Assembly: GCA_030623665.1 (NCBI GenBank)
Contig: JAUXLO010000053.1
Location: forward strand, 1-9,614
DNA length: 9,614 nucleotides
Reading direction: 5' to 3'
DNA from: Planctomycetota bacterium
Lineage (GTDB): Bacteria; Planctomycetota; Brocadiia; Brocadiales; Bathyanammoxibiaceae
A program made the position numbers and the translations under genes. Below the pieces are notes generated by a model that had not been told where the DNA came from, searched no databases, and worked only from the letters and a program-made list of their open reading frames with translations. Positions 1 through 6,533 of the stretch are shown one piece after another (within the stretch, counting starts at the first letter, position 1; each line of letters opens with the position of its first letter).

Positions 1-236
1 AGAGGCCTAAGTCTGTGAATAACACAGGATAACCCCAAATCATTGAAAATTCAATTCTGTTTACGGTATACTGGCGTTTCAATGCGGGTAGGTGCCGGGC
101 GGCAGTGACCTTTGTGGTGGGTAAGGAAGTGTGGTACAACCCTGCAGGATTTACCCTTTCACGGCAGGTCGTTTGGGATCCATCAGCCTTCTCCGCTGAT
201 GTGGCAGATCATTCAACGAGGATACAAACACACTAG
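1..236. other. Left-edge region without a secure gene; two antisense stop-free frames
   Basis: No annotated-quality gene is visible here. On the plus strand, the frame after the stop at 30-32 stays open to a TAG at 234-236 (67 codons). It contains readable stretches such as VVGKEVWYNPAGF and SRQVVWDPSAFSADV, but has no ATG and no ribosome-binding site, only internal GTG codons (105, 114, 117, 129). On the minus strand, a frame is open from 208 down to the window edge, with only a TTG (139) or a late ATG as possible starts. Both frames cannot be real. The region also has local inverted repeats: CTGTG/CACAG at 13-27 and ATCAG/CTGAT at 182-200. It could be a decayed gene fragment, a gene continuing to the left on the minus strand, or untranslated RNA. 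I cannot decide between these. Confidence 0.3.
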
Positions 237-243
237 ATTTAGG

Positions 244-272
244 TTGACTTATTCTCATATATGTAGTAAATT
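244..272 (+). promoter_or_regulatory. Candidate sigma-70-type promoter of the ferredoxin gene
   Basis: TTGACT (244-249) is followed after 17 bases by TAAATT (267-272). That is five of six and four of six matches to the bacterial consensus, at ideal spacing. It lies about 50 bases upstream of the ferredoxin start in an AT-rich stretch. The same -10 hexamer and spacing recur in the candidate por promoter. The call is inferred from sequence only. Confidence 0.45.
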
Positions 273-320
273 TTTTGGCTGATTTTTGTATATGTTCGAT
301 AGTCTAAAAGGAGGGTGGAG

Positions 321-509
321 ATGCAATCAAGGGTTGACGAAGATCTATGTACCGGCTGCGAGCTGTGCGTAACTACGTGTCCGGAGGTCTTTGTAATGGA
401 AGATGACAAGGCTGTTGCCAAGACCAATCCGGTTCCAGCAGAGGCGGAAGAAAACTGCCGAAAGGCTGCGGAGGAATGCCCTGTGGAGGCCATAATAATC
501 GAAGGGTAG
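321..509 (+). CDS. Small single-cluster [4Fe-4S] ferredoxin
   Basis: This 62-residue soluble cytoplasmic electron carrier has a ferredoxin fold. Cys10-x2-Cys13-x2-Cys16 and Cys53-Pro are the expected four ligands of one [4Fe-4S] cluster. Cys20 and Cys46 sit where the Desulfovibrio-type single-cluster ferredoxins carry a structural disulfide in place of the second cluster, and length and spacing match that group (about 58-65 residues). The start is ATG 321: AAGGAGG (308-314) lies six bases upstream, whereas an in-frame GTG at 315 abuts the Shine-Dalgarno and is less likely. The protein is strongly acidic. The gene is alone, between its own promoter and a strong terminator, so it is probably monocistronic. 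PorGDAB elsewhere in the window is a possible redox partner by inference only. Confidence 0.93.
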   Translation: MQSRVDEDLCTGCELCVTTCPEVFVMEDDKAVAKTNPVPAEAEENCRKAAEECPVEAIIIEG

Positions 510-540
510 TAGAGGATAATCTTTCCTCAGTGTGTAGGAG

Positions 541-575
541 GGCAGCGTCTTATTGATGCTGCCTTTCCTTTTTTT
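541..575 (+). terminator. Rho-independent terminator after the ferredoxin gene
   Basis: GGCAGCGTC (541-549) pairs with GATGCTGCC (555-563) over nine base pairs including one G-U, closing a TTATT loop. It is followed at once by TTTCC and an unbroken T run (564-575). The stem can extend outward through G538-G540 with the first Ts. It lies 31 bases after the ferredoxin stop codon, which isolates this gene from the next. Confidence 0.9.
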
Positions 576-808
576 AAAGCTTCCGCCCCTTTGCCCTTCT
601 CCTCCTGATTATCGCCCTTCCACCCCTGGTACGCATCCTGGCCCTAAAACCGCATATTCTTTTTTTCTTTGTTGAACTCCTTCGCGTCTTTACCTTCAAG
701 GCAGATCCTCCAAATATAGGGAATTGCAGGGCTTTTCGGGCGCTAAAAGGTATTCGAAAACAAATAATATGTCAAGGATAGAATTGCCATAAGTTAAGGA
801 AAAAAGGG
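576..808. other. Non-coding spacer between ferredoxin terminator and HU promoter
   Basis: This stretch is pyrimidine-rich on the plus strand with several T runs (near 659-668). A plus-strand frame is open for about 67 codons (578-781) but contains no ATG, GTG or TTG start and reads as low-complexity Leu/Phe/Pro, so I do not call it a gene. A weak CTTTT/AAAAG inverted repeat lies around 731-750. I see no RNA gene or repeat family here. Confidence 0.5.
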
Positions 809-837
809 TTGACATGTTTTGGCATAGTTGATAATAT
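809..837 (+). promoter_or_regulatory. Candidate promoter of the HU/IHF-like gene
   Basis: A perfect TTGACA (809-814) is followed either by GATAAT (830-835, spacer 15) or TAATAT (832-837, spacer 17). This would give a leader of roughly 80 bases before the start codon. The -35 match is strong; which -10 is used cannot be settled by eye. Confidence 0.55.
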
Positions 838-925
838 TGCTCGCATTACTTATTGAATATCTTCATCTTATGCTACTTGCTGTTCGGTTATAAAAGCGCC
901 GCAAAAAGGAGGGGGGGACAGACTT

Positions 926-1225
926 ATGCAAACCATTACGAAGAGAGATATCTGCGAGAAGATTGCACGGAAGACAAATAACACCCATACCACCGTTAAG
1001 GAGACGGTACAGATGTTTCTTGATGAGGTCATATCCGAACTTTCTCAGGGCCAGCGCATTGAGCTTAGGGATTTTGGAGTATTCGAGATACGCCAGCGGG
1101 CAGCTCGAAAGGCGCGGAACCCACGGACAGGAGAGGAGGCCTTCGTCCCGGCAAAGAATGTGGTAGTTTTCAAGGTGGGTAAATTGATGAGGGAACGGGT
1201 CGGCAGCGCCGCCATGCCAGCTTAG
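926..1225 (+). CDS. HU/IHF-family DNA-binding protein
   Basis: This 99-residue nucleoid protein bends and compacts DNA as a dimer. An N-terminal helical dimerisation part (about 1-45; TKRDICEKIA, VQMFLDEVI) is followed by the beta-saddle with the family signature LRDFGVFEIR (47-56) and the DNA-gripping arm AARKARNPRTGE (59-70). Pro66 in the RNP tip is the residue that intercalates into DNA. The end, VPAKNVVVFKVGKLMRERV (74-92), is also canonical. Length is slightly above the usual 90 because of a short Gly/Ser/Ala tail. The sequence cannot tell HU from IHF, and a homodimer is likely since no second subunit is nearby. The start is ATG 926, with AAGGAGG at 906-912 followed by a G-rich tract; spacing of 13 bases is long. 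From memory the DFGVFE–VPA–FK–GKLMRERV pattern resembles planctomycete homologues. Confidence 0.95.
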   Translation: MQTITKRDICEKIARKTNNTHTTVKETVQMFLDEVISELSQGQRIELRDFGVFEIRQRAARKARNPRTGEEAFVPAKNVVVFKVGKLMRERVGSAAMPA

Positions 1226-1322
1226 TTTTTTGCAAAAGGCGTTTTTATTGCCCACGTGTTATAGATGTACCTGCAGTATCAAAAGGCAGTTCACAACAGA
1301 ATCGAAATTTGCTACTAGATTG

Positions 1323-1787
1323 ATGAAGATTGAGGAAGGCGTTGTAAGGTCCGTTACCGACGGTAAGGCAGTTGTAGAAATAAACAATATCTCGTCAGAA
1401 GAATGTGCCAGATGCGGAGTCTGCATCTCGGCCGGGGATACAACGAGACTATTACATGTAGAGTCGGTACCGGGGCTTGAGGCCGGCAACAAGGTCACCC
1501 TTAAAATAGATTCACCCTCCCTTTACAAAGGGATTTCACTACTTTTCTTCCTGCCTGTAGTTTCATTCATTATCGGCTGCATCGTTGCAACAAAGATAGA
1601 CTTTATCCTTCCGGCGGCAGCTAATGCAAGGATGGGGCTCATGGGGCTCCTTTTCTTTCTAATGAGCCTAGGTCTTGCCGCTATGTATGACAGGAGCACA
1701 AAAAAGAATCTACTCCCGCCAGAGATACTATCCGTAGAGAATGGGCGCTACGACGTAACGGAAGATGAATATGCGGAAGGATATTGA
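1323..1787 (+). CDS. RseC/MucC-domain redox-associated membrane protein
   Basis: This 154-residue protein shows the layout of the RseC/MucC family, known for modulating sigma-E signalling and for acting with Rnf-type electron transport to keep SoxR reduced. The N-terminal soluble beta-rich part opens with MKIEEGVVRSVTDGKAVVEI. It carries Cys28-x2-Cys31-x2-Cys34, the family's cysteine cluster, thought to bind an Fe-S centre. Two transmembrane helices follow (about 69-90 and 104-122), then a short polar tail. ATG 1323 is preferred over an in-frame TTG at 1230, because the extra 31 residues do not look like the family and would begin almost on the HU stop; no good Shine-Dalgarno precedes 1323. 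The last 17 bases overlap the M20 peptidase gene, implying co-expression. No rnf or rpoE gene is in the window, so its partner is unknown. Confidence 0.8.
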   Translation: MKIEEGVVRSVTDGKAVVEINNISSEECARCGVCISAGDTTRLLHVESVPGLEAGNKVTLKIDSPSLYKGISLLFFLPVVSFIIGCIVATKIDFILPAAANARMGLMGLLFFLMSLGLAAMYDRSTKKNLLPPEILSVENGRYDVTEDEYAEGY

Positions 1788-2940
1788 TGGGTTTGTTGAG
1801 GCCCACCGCGAAGAGCTCGTCCGGATAGCCTGCGATTTAATAGCCGTAAATACAGAAAACCCCCCTGGAAGAGAACGTCTGGCCGTCAGGGTGGTAGGTA
1901 AGTACCTTGATGATCTGGACATACGATATGAGACCTTCGAGAAGGAGCCGGAGAGGACAAATATAGTCGCCAGGATTGGGACCGGAAGCCCTTCTCTACT
2001 GGTGGCATGCCACCTGGACGTGGTCCCTGCCGGCGACGGCTGGGACAATGACCCTTTTAAGGCAATGGTAGTCGACGGAAAGATAGTTGGCCGTGGGGCT
2101 TCTGACAACAAGGGGCAGATGGCCCCATGTATGATTCTGGCGAAATATCTCAAGGAGAAGGAAAGTTCCCTAAAAGGGGAATTTGTACTTGTGGGGGCGG
2201 CCGACGAGGAGAGGGGTTCCAGGCTGGGGCTTGAATATCTCCTGGATGAATGTGGGCTCACCGCCGATTATGCCGTCATACCCGATGTCTCCTACGCCAT
2301 GAGAAAGATAGATGTTTGTGAAAAGGGGGCACTGTTTATAGAGATTACGTCATACGGTAAGCAGGCCCACGGGTCACTGCCGGAGCAGGGAGTCAACGCC
2401 ATATGGAACATGCTGGAACTGCTCAATGAAATCAGATCCCTACCCTTTAAATGTATATCTCATCCGCTCTTTACGCCACCCACCCTGAACCTGGGCACCA
2501 TTCAAGGCGGCGCAGCAAGGAATATAGTACCGGGGAAGTGTCAGGCCGCTCTAGACATCCGGTATCTCCCGGGTGAGACGAAGGACGAGATAGCAGACCG
2601 CATCAAGGGGATTATTAAAAAGGTAGAGGGGGCCAATCCTCAGGCACGCTTCAAGCTTACGATAGGCTCTGATCTGCCTCCCTCTGAGGTCTCTCATGGC
2701 AACCCCCTGATTGGGCTTATCCAGAGGCACACACAGGACGTCCTGGGCACGAGGCCAGAGCTAATGGGGCTCTCCGGCACCACCGTTACAAAACAACTGC
2801 TGCAGAAGGGCATAACGGCGGTGGGCTTCGGACCTGGTGACGAGGGTCAGGCCCACATGGCAAACGAATCTATTGAGATACAGCAGATGGTCGATTTCGC
2901 AAAGATAATGGCCCTCGTAAGCTGCGAACTGTTGGGGTAG
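1771..2940 (+). CDS. M20-family zinc metallopeptidase (ArgE/DapE/aminoacylase type)
   Basis: This cytoplasmic di-zinc hydrolase should cleave a dipeptide or acyl-amino-acid amide bond. Numbered from ATG 1771 (389 residues), it shows His81-x-Asp83 in ACHLDVVPAG (metal ligand and its helper), GRGASDNKGQ with bridging Asp112, ADEE with catalytic Glu146 and ligand Glu147, and Asp172 in IPDVS as a further ligand. AHGSLPEQGVNA holds His200 of the dimerisation (lid) domain, and GDEGQAHMANE holds the final ligand His362. The catalytic domain (about 1-178 and 300-389) brackets the lid domain as is usual, and the length is typical. ATG 1771 has GGAAG six bases upstream; ATG 1765, two codons earlier, touches that motif. 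The gene overlaps rseC by 17 bases. Desuccinylase, deacetylase or dipeptidase activity cannot be told apart from sequence; no lysine or arginine biosynthesis gene is adjacent. Confidence 0.9.
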   Translation: MRKDIDGFVEAHREELVRIACDLIAVNTENPPGRERLAVRVVGKYLDDLDIRYETFEKEPERTNIVARIGTGSPSLLVACHLDVVPAGDGWDNDPFKAMVVDGKIVGRGASDNKGQMAPCMILAKYLKEKESSLKGEFVLVGAADEERGSRLGLEYLLDECGLTADYAVIPDVSYAMRKIDVCEKGALFIEITSYGKQAHGSLPEQGVNAIWNMLELLNEIRSLPFKCISHPLFTPPTLNLGTIQGGAARNIVPGKCQAALDIRYLPGETKDEIADRIKGIIKKVEGANPQARFKLTIGSDLPPSEVSHGNPLIGLIQRHTQDVLGTRPELMGLSGTTVTKQLLQKGITAVGFGPGDEGQAHMANESIEIQQMVDFAKIMALVSCELLG

Positions 2941-2978
2941 GTGCATCTGCCTCTGAGGCGGCAACGTACTCCTACCAG

Positions 2979-4403
2979 CTAGCGGAGGTTTAGTACCAGC
3001 AGCCTTGGCTCGGTCATCTCCTCAATTGCATACCTGATCCCTTCCCGGCCCATCCCGGAATCCTTTACGCCACCGTACGGCATATGGTCCGCCCTGAACG
3101 TAGGGACGTCATTAATGATAACACCTCCAACCTCAAGGGTCTTGTAGGCCAGGAAGATCTTGTTGATATCGTTGGTAAATACGCCCGCCTGCAGCCCGAA
3201 GCGGGATTGGTTGACTGCATCGACAGCACGCTCAAACGATGAGAATTTGGTTACTGTAACAACCGGTCCGAATACCTCCTCGCAGCTTATCCTCATGTCC
3301 GGGCGTATGTCTGTAATAACGGTTGGCTCAATGATATTATCCCCAAGCGGCGAACCGCCCAGCAAAATCCTCGCCCCCTGGGATACCGACTCATTTAACC
3401 ATTCCTCCACCCTCTTCACGGCATCGGGGTTAATAAGCGGCCCGACGGACGTGCCCTCCTCCATCGGGTCTCCTATTTCCAGGCCCTTTACATGTTTTGT
3501 CAGCAGGTCAAGGAACGGCTCGTAGACGGCTTCGTGTACGTACAATCTCTGCAGGGATATGCAGGTCTGGCCGCTGTAGGCAAATGCCCCGTAGGCCGAG
3601 CGGCTGGCCGCCAGTTCCAGATCGGCGTCCTTGTCAACTATCGCCCCTGCGTTTCCGCCAAGCTCCAGCACCACCTTCTTCTTACCCGCCAGGGCCTTGA
3701 GCCGCCACCCCACCCCCGAACTGCCGGTAAAGGTCAGCATCTTGAGCCTGTCGTCCTTGACCATCTTTTCGGCCATAGCGGCAGTGCACGGCAGGACGCT
3801 GAACGCACCTTCCGGCAGACCTGACTCCATAACCACCTCTGCCAGGAGGAGCGCAGTCAGGGGGGCGACAGAGGCCGGTTTAATGATAATGGGATTGCCT
3901 CCGGCGATGGCCGGGGCGAGCTTATGGCACACAAGGTTTATTGGGAAATTAAAGGGCGTTATCCCCAGTATCGGGCCCACGGGAAAACGCCTGGTTATCG
4001 CCACGTGCCCCTTAGCCGACTCCAGCAGGTCAAGCGGGAGCAGCTCGCCGCCCATCCGCTTGACCTCCTCGACGGCCAGTCCCATGAGATGTACCGCCCT
4101 GTCCACCTCACGCCTCGAGCTTTTTATGGGCTTCCCTGCCTCAAGGGTTATGGCCCTGGTGAATTCCTCCGTGCGCCGGGCGATGCCGTCACGTATGTTG
4201 CCGAGGATCTCGGAACGTTTGTAGGTGGGTAATGAACCGGTCTCCTTTACGGCCTTAGCGGCGGCGGTTATGGCGTCTTCTATATCGCCCTCAGTCGGCC
4301 TGTAGGTAATACCGACCAGCCTGCCGTCATAGGGATTTATTACCTCAAGAGGTTCCTTAGAATCCCGCCACTCCCCCGCCACCAGGAATTTGTGTTCCGC
4401 CAT
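2979..4403 (-). CDS. NAD(P)-dependent aldehyde dehydrogenase (lactaldehyde/GAPN-like)
   Basis: This 474-residue full-length ALDH-superfamily enzyme oxidises an aldehyde to an acid, or to acyl-CoA, with NAD(P)+. Seen in order are TPFNFP with oxyanion-hole Asn152, IIIKPAS with cofactor-binding Lys175, FTGSSGVG (225-232) of the Rossmann fold, and LELGGNAG with general base Glu247. GQTC follows with nucleophile Cys281, then EEVFGP with Glu376 holding the nicotinamide ribose. The C-terminus, with VPTFRADHMPYGGVKDSG (433-450) and GREGIRYAIEEMTEP, resembles the archaeal/bacterial branch described as lactaldehyde or non-phosphorylating glyceraldehyde-3-phosphate dehydrogenase. Substrate assignment is inference. 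There is no signal peptide. The gene is convergent with the M20 gene (38 bases apart) and divergent from the M48 protease. ATG 4403 is preceded by only a weak AAAGGT. Confidence 0.92.
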   Translation of the reverse strand: MAEHKFLVAGEWRDSKEPLEVINPYDGRLVGITYRPTEGDIEDAITAAAKAVKETGSLPTYKRSEILGNIRDGIARRTEEFTRAITLEAGKPIKSSRREVDRAVHLMGLAVEEVKRMGGELLPLDLLESAKGHVAITRRFPVGPILGITPFNFPINLVCHKLAPAIAGGNPIIIKPASVAPLTALLLAEVVMESGLPEGAFSVLPCTAAMAEKMVKDDRLKMLTFTGSSGVGWRLKALAGKKKVVLELGGNAGAIVDKDADLELAASRSAYGAFAYSGQTCISLQRLYVHEAVYEPFLDLLTKHVKGLEIGDPMEEGTSVGPLINPDAVKRVEEWLNESVSQGARILLGGSPLGDNIIEPTVITDIRPDMRISCEEVFGPVVTVTKFSSFERAVDAVNQSRFGLQAGVFTNDINKIFLAYKTLEVGGVIINDVPTFRADHMPYGGVKDSGMGREGIRYAIEEMTEPRLLVLNLR

Positions 4404-4466
4404 AGTATTTTCGTGATACCTTTAAAAAACCTGTCTTTGCCCAAGACATTCTATCTCCTGCACCGG

Positions 4467-4472
4467 ATTATA
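4467..4472 (-). promoter_or_regulatory. Candidate -10 element for the aldehyde dehydrogenase
   Basis: Read on the minus strand this is a perfect TATAAT preceded by GTG, about 65 bases upstream of the start codon. No convincing -35 hexamer lies 16-18 bases further up, so an activator may be required, or the match may be chance. Confidence 0.4.
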
Positions 4473-4495
4473 CACAACGCCGGGATACTCGACAC

Positions 4496-4524
4496 TTGAA
4501 AATTTAGACCAAAGGGTCTATCCT
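4496..4524 (+). promoter_or_regulatory. Candidate promoter of the M48 gene with internal palindromic operator
   Basis: TTGAAA (4496-4501) and TATCCT (4519-4524) are separated by 17 bases. Within the spacer and reaching the -10 lies a perfect inverted repeat, TAGACC (4505-4510), four bases, GGTCTA (4515-4520). A dimeric regulator bound there would cover the promoter, and the opposed ALDH -10 is only about 35 bases away. The leader to ATG 4629 would be about 100 bases. Promoter and operator are both inferred. Confidence 0.4.
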
Positions 4525-4628
4525 CGTGTAGAGAGGTTTTTCAGACCCGAGATATGCGTTAATAATGTATCCCTTTTATTTTGCGGAAAAGGTACAGGAC
4601 GTCATTCTATGATAGTAAGGGAGATTCT

Positions 4629-5426
4629 ATGCTAGCCGCGACTAAGAGGTTCCCATCCGTAATTTATTCTATAATTATCATGGCCGTCATCCTGTTGGCA
4701 TCTGCTCCCGGCTGTGAATACCTTGAGACCGCCACGGGCCCCCAGGTGACGCGCGACGAGATTCGCCGTCAGACACAGGCAACGGAGGCAAGAAGGGAGC
4801 AGTATAAGAAGAGCAGACTGCAACACCCATATGCCGGAAAAAGCGCGGCCCAGCATGAAGAGATTGTGAATAGGATAGGTAGCAGGATCCTCAACGAATC
4901 GGGTAGCAGGATGGACGTGAATTTCAAGGTCGATAAGAGCGAGGCCGTAAACGCAGCCGCCTCACCGGGACAGATAGTGGTTAGCACCGGGATGATGAGG
5001 TTCGTGCAGTCTGAGGACGAGCTTGCCGCCGTAATAGGCCATGAGATAGCCCACCTTGAGAAGGGTCACGTAACAAAGACCATGATAGCCAGTGCCCCCG
5101 TAATAATCGGTTCCATGGCAGCCGAAAAGATTGCCCCCGGCAGCGGGCGGGTGGTGCAGATGGGTGGAAGTATTTTTGTGCTGAAGTTCAGCCGTGATAT
5201 GGAGAGGGAGGCGGACTATTACGGCATCCTTTATGCCCACAACGCAGGCTACGACGCCTCGGCGGGAATAAACGTCTGGGAACGCTTTGCGCTTGAACTG
5301 CCTGAGAGCCAGCAGGCCGGTATCTTCAGCAGCCATCCCAGCTCAACGGAAAGGATGATACGCGCAAGGAAGATCGCAGACGGCCTGAAGGGAAAAGGTA
5401 AGGTGGACATCTCCCCGGCAAAATAG
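4629..5426 (+). CDS. Exported M48-family zinc metalloprotease (Oma1/YcaL/LoiP-like)
   Basis: This 265-residue membrane-anchored or secreted protease probably takes part in envelope protein quality control. A hydrophobic export segment (about 10-28) ends at Cys29 in SAPGC, a poor but possible lipobox; otherwise it would be a signal anchor. A charged, probably coiled segment follows (about 40-65). The catalytic domain shows VNAAASPGQIVVSTGMM (107-123), the zinc site His138-Glu139-x2-His142 (HEIAH), the third ligand Glu194 in SRDMEREAD, and FSSHPSSTERM near the end. These match soluble-domain M48 enzymes lacking C-terminal TPR repeats. ATG 4629 is chosen because AAGGGAG (4617-4623) lies five bases upstream. 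An in-frame TTG at 4581 would add 16 polar residues before the signal. The gene stands alone, divergent from the aldehyde dehydrogenase and convergent with por. Confidence 0.9.
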   Translation: MLAATKRFPSVIYSIIIMAVILLASAPGCEYLETATGPQVTRDEIRRQTQATEARREQYKKSRLQHPYAGKSAAQHEEIVNRIGSRILNESGSRMDVNFKVDKSEAVNAAASPGQIVVSTGMMRFVQSEDELAAVIGHEIAHLEKGHVTKTMIASAPVIIGSMAAEKIAPGSGRVVQMGGSIFVLKFSRDMEREADYYGILYAHNAGYDASAGINVWERFALELPESQQAGIFSSHPSSTERMIRARKIADGLKGKGKVDISPAK

Positions 5427-5435
5427 ATGCTATAA

Positions 5436-5567
5436 ATTGTAGTCGCCTGATTCATCAGGCAAATTATTGACACGAGGTGCGTCGAGTCGAAGGTCCGCCC
5501 TCCAAACAAACCGGCAGATCGTGCCGAAGGTCAGACCCGCCTCTGGCGCAAATGGGGCAACTACAAT
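5436..5567. other. Candidate structured spacer (nested inverted repeats) between M48 and por
   Basis: ATTGTAGT (5436-5443) is perfectly complementary to ACTACAAT (5560-5567) and encloses three hairpins. These are GCCTGA-TTCA-TCAGGC (5445-5460), CGGCA-GATCG-TGCCG (5512-5526) and CGCC-TCT-GGCG (5538-5548). A direct repeat CGAAGGTC (5488-5495 and 5525-5532) and a TTGACA (5467-5472, no matching -10) are also present. The layout looks like a closed multibranch RNA, or a pair of convergent terminators lacking T runs. No known RNA family is recognised. Short palindromes can arise by chance, so the call is tentative. Confidence 0.3.
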
Positions 5568-5606
5568 CGCGGATTGGTCAGGAAAAGAGTGCGTATGGTG
5601 GGGGTC

Positions 5607-6524
5607 TTACGCCTGGGCGCTGGTCGCCTCTACTGCCTTTTCGCCGGCGAGTCCGTATTTTTCTATGTTCTCGTCAGCGATCTGCTGGACCTTCTTTATC
5701 TCTTCCTCTCCGCCGGGCTTCTTGAAGAGATGTTTAAACCGCCCCTGGACCTTGAGGTATTCGGTGACCGGCTTTCGGGTCTTAGGTATCTTTTTCACCT
5801 TTGTTATGACGCCGTTTTCCATCTCGAAGATGGGATACAGGCCCGTTTCAACCGCCAGCTTCGCTACCTTAACGGTCATGGCCGGGTTGCTCTTCCATCC
5901 CGGTGGACACGGCACGTGTATCTGTAGATACTTGGGTCCTTTTATGGACAGGGCCTTTTTTACCTTCCTTTGAACGTCTTTTGGATATGCGATTGAAGCC
6001 GTTGCGACGTATGGTGTGCCGTGGGCAGCGACTATGCCGGGCATATCCTTCTTGTGCAGGGGGTTGCCCCAGGATGCCTTCCCTGACGGGCTTGTGCGGG
6101 TGTCGCTGTTGAACGGCGTAAGGCCACTCCTCTGCACGCCTGTATTCATGTAGGCCTCGTTATCGTAACAGACGTAGAGTACGTCGTGTCCGCGCTCGAG
6201 CATACCGCTCAGGCACTGGAGTCCTATATCGGCCGTGCCGCCGTCTCCACCCTGGGCGATTACCTTTGCCTCGTCCTCCCTGCCAAGTGCCTTAAGCCCC
6301 GCCTCTATTCCCGATGCAACCGCCGCAGAGTTCTCGAACAGGGAGTGGATAAACGGGACGTTCCAGGCAGACTGTGGCCAGCGGGTGGTAAAGACCTCAA
6401 GACAGCCCGTGGCATCTGTGGTAATTATGTCCGGGCCGGCCGCATCCAGCACCAGCCTCGCACCCATGGCCTCTCCACAACCGGAGCACGCGGTGTGCCC
6501 GGCCAGTAACAGATGCTTTTCCAT
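5607..6524 (-). CDS. 2-oxoacid (pyruvate):ferredoxin oxidoreductase, beta subunit
   Basis: This 305-residue subunit carries the thiamine diphosphate site and the proximal [4Fe-4S] cluster of the cytoplasmic PorGDAB complex. Cys13-x2-Cys16 ([11 protein letters not shown]), Cys41 (ATGCLEVF) and Cys206 (VPCPPGW) are the four expected cluster ligands. [11 protein letters not shown] (91-101) and the run [10 protein letters not shown] (120-129) form the Mg-TPP motif, and [14 protein letters not shown] (147-160) is also typical of pyruvate-type beta subunits. Length agrees with PorB, with a charged C-terminal tail from about residue 270. Its start lies nine bases after the porA stop codon, with the GGAGG in the last porA codons serving as a rather distant Shine-Dalgarno. 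It is the last gene of the operon. Pyruvate is the likely substrate, but 2-oxoisovalerate or 2-oxoglutarate enzymes share the fold. Confidence 0.94.
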   Translation of the reverse strand: MEKHLLLAGHTACSGCGEAMGARLVLDAAGPDIITTDATGCLEVFTTRWPQSAWNVPFIHSLFENSAAVASGIEAGLKALGREDEAKVIAQGGDGGTADIGLQCLSGMLERGHDVLYVCYDNEAYMNTGVQRSGLTPFNSDTRTSPSGKASWGNPLHKKDMPGIVAAHGTPYVATASIAYPKDVQRKVKKALSIKGPKYLQIHVPCPPGWKSNPAMTVKVAKLAVETGLYPIFEMENGVITKVKKIPKTRKPVTEYLKVQGRFKHLFKKPGGEEEIKKVQQIADENIEKYGLAGEKAVEATSAQA

Positions 6525-6533
6525 CGTAAAGTC

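Noticed and set aside
61..210. Possible cobalamin riboswitch on the minus strand (GACCTGCC and GCCAC match B12-box-like words).
   Set aside because: The upstream core motifs (GGTG with GGGAA, the CCCCGCAACTG-type stretch) and a properly placed P6/P7 are missing, and the ferredoxin gene downstream is on the other strand.
315..320. GTG 315 as the ferredoxin start.
   Set aside because: It directly abuts the AAGGAGG ribosome-binding site; ATG 321 has ideal six-base spacing.
578..781. 67-codon plus-strand open frame between ferredoxin and HU.
   Set aside because: No ATG, GTG or TTG start, no ribosome-binding site, and low-complexity Leu/Phe/Pro translation in a pyrimidine-rich spacer.
1230..1322. 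N-terminal extension of the RseC-like protein from TTG 1230.
   Set aside because: The extra 31 residues do not resemble the family, which begins close to MKIEEG; the TTG is almost on the HU stop codon.
2941..2978. GCCTC/GAGGC inverted repeat between the convergent M20 and aldehyde dehydrogenase genes as a terminator.
   Set aside because: Only one base separates the arms, so the hairpin cannot form as drawn, and there is no T run on either side.
3160..4232. Several plus-strand open frames inside the aldehyde dehydrogenase gene.
   Set aside because: They are antisense shadows of a full-length gene with all catalytic motifs; none has protein-like composition or a ribosome-binding site.
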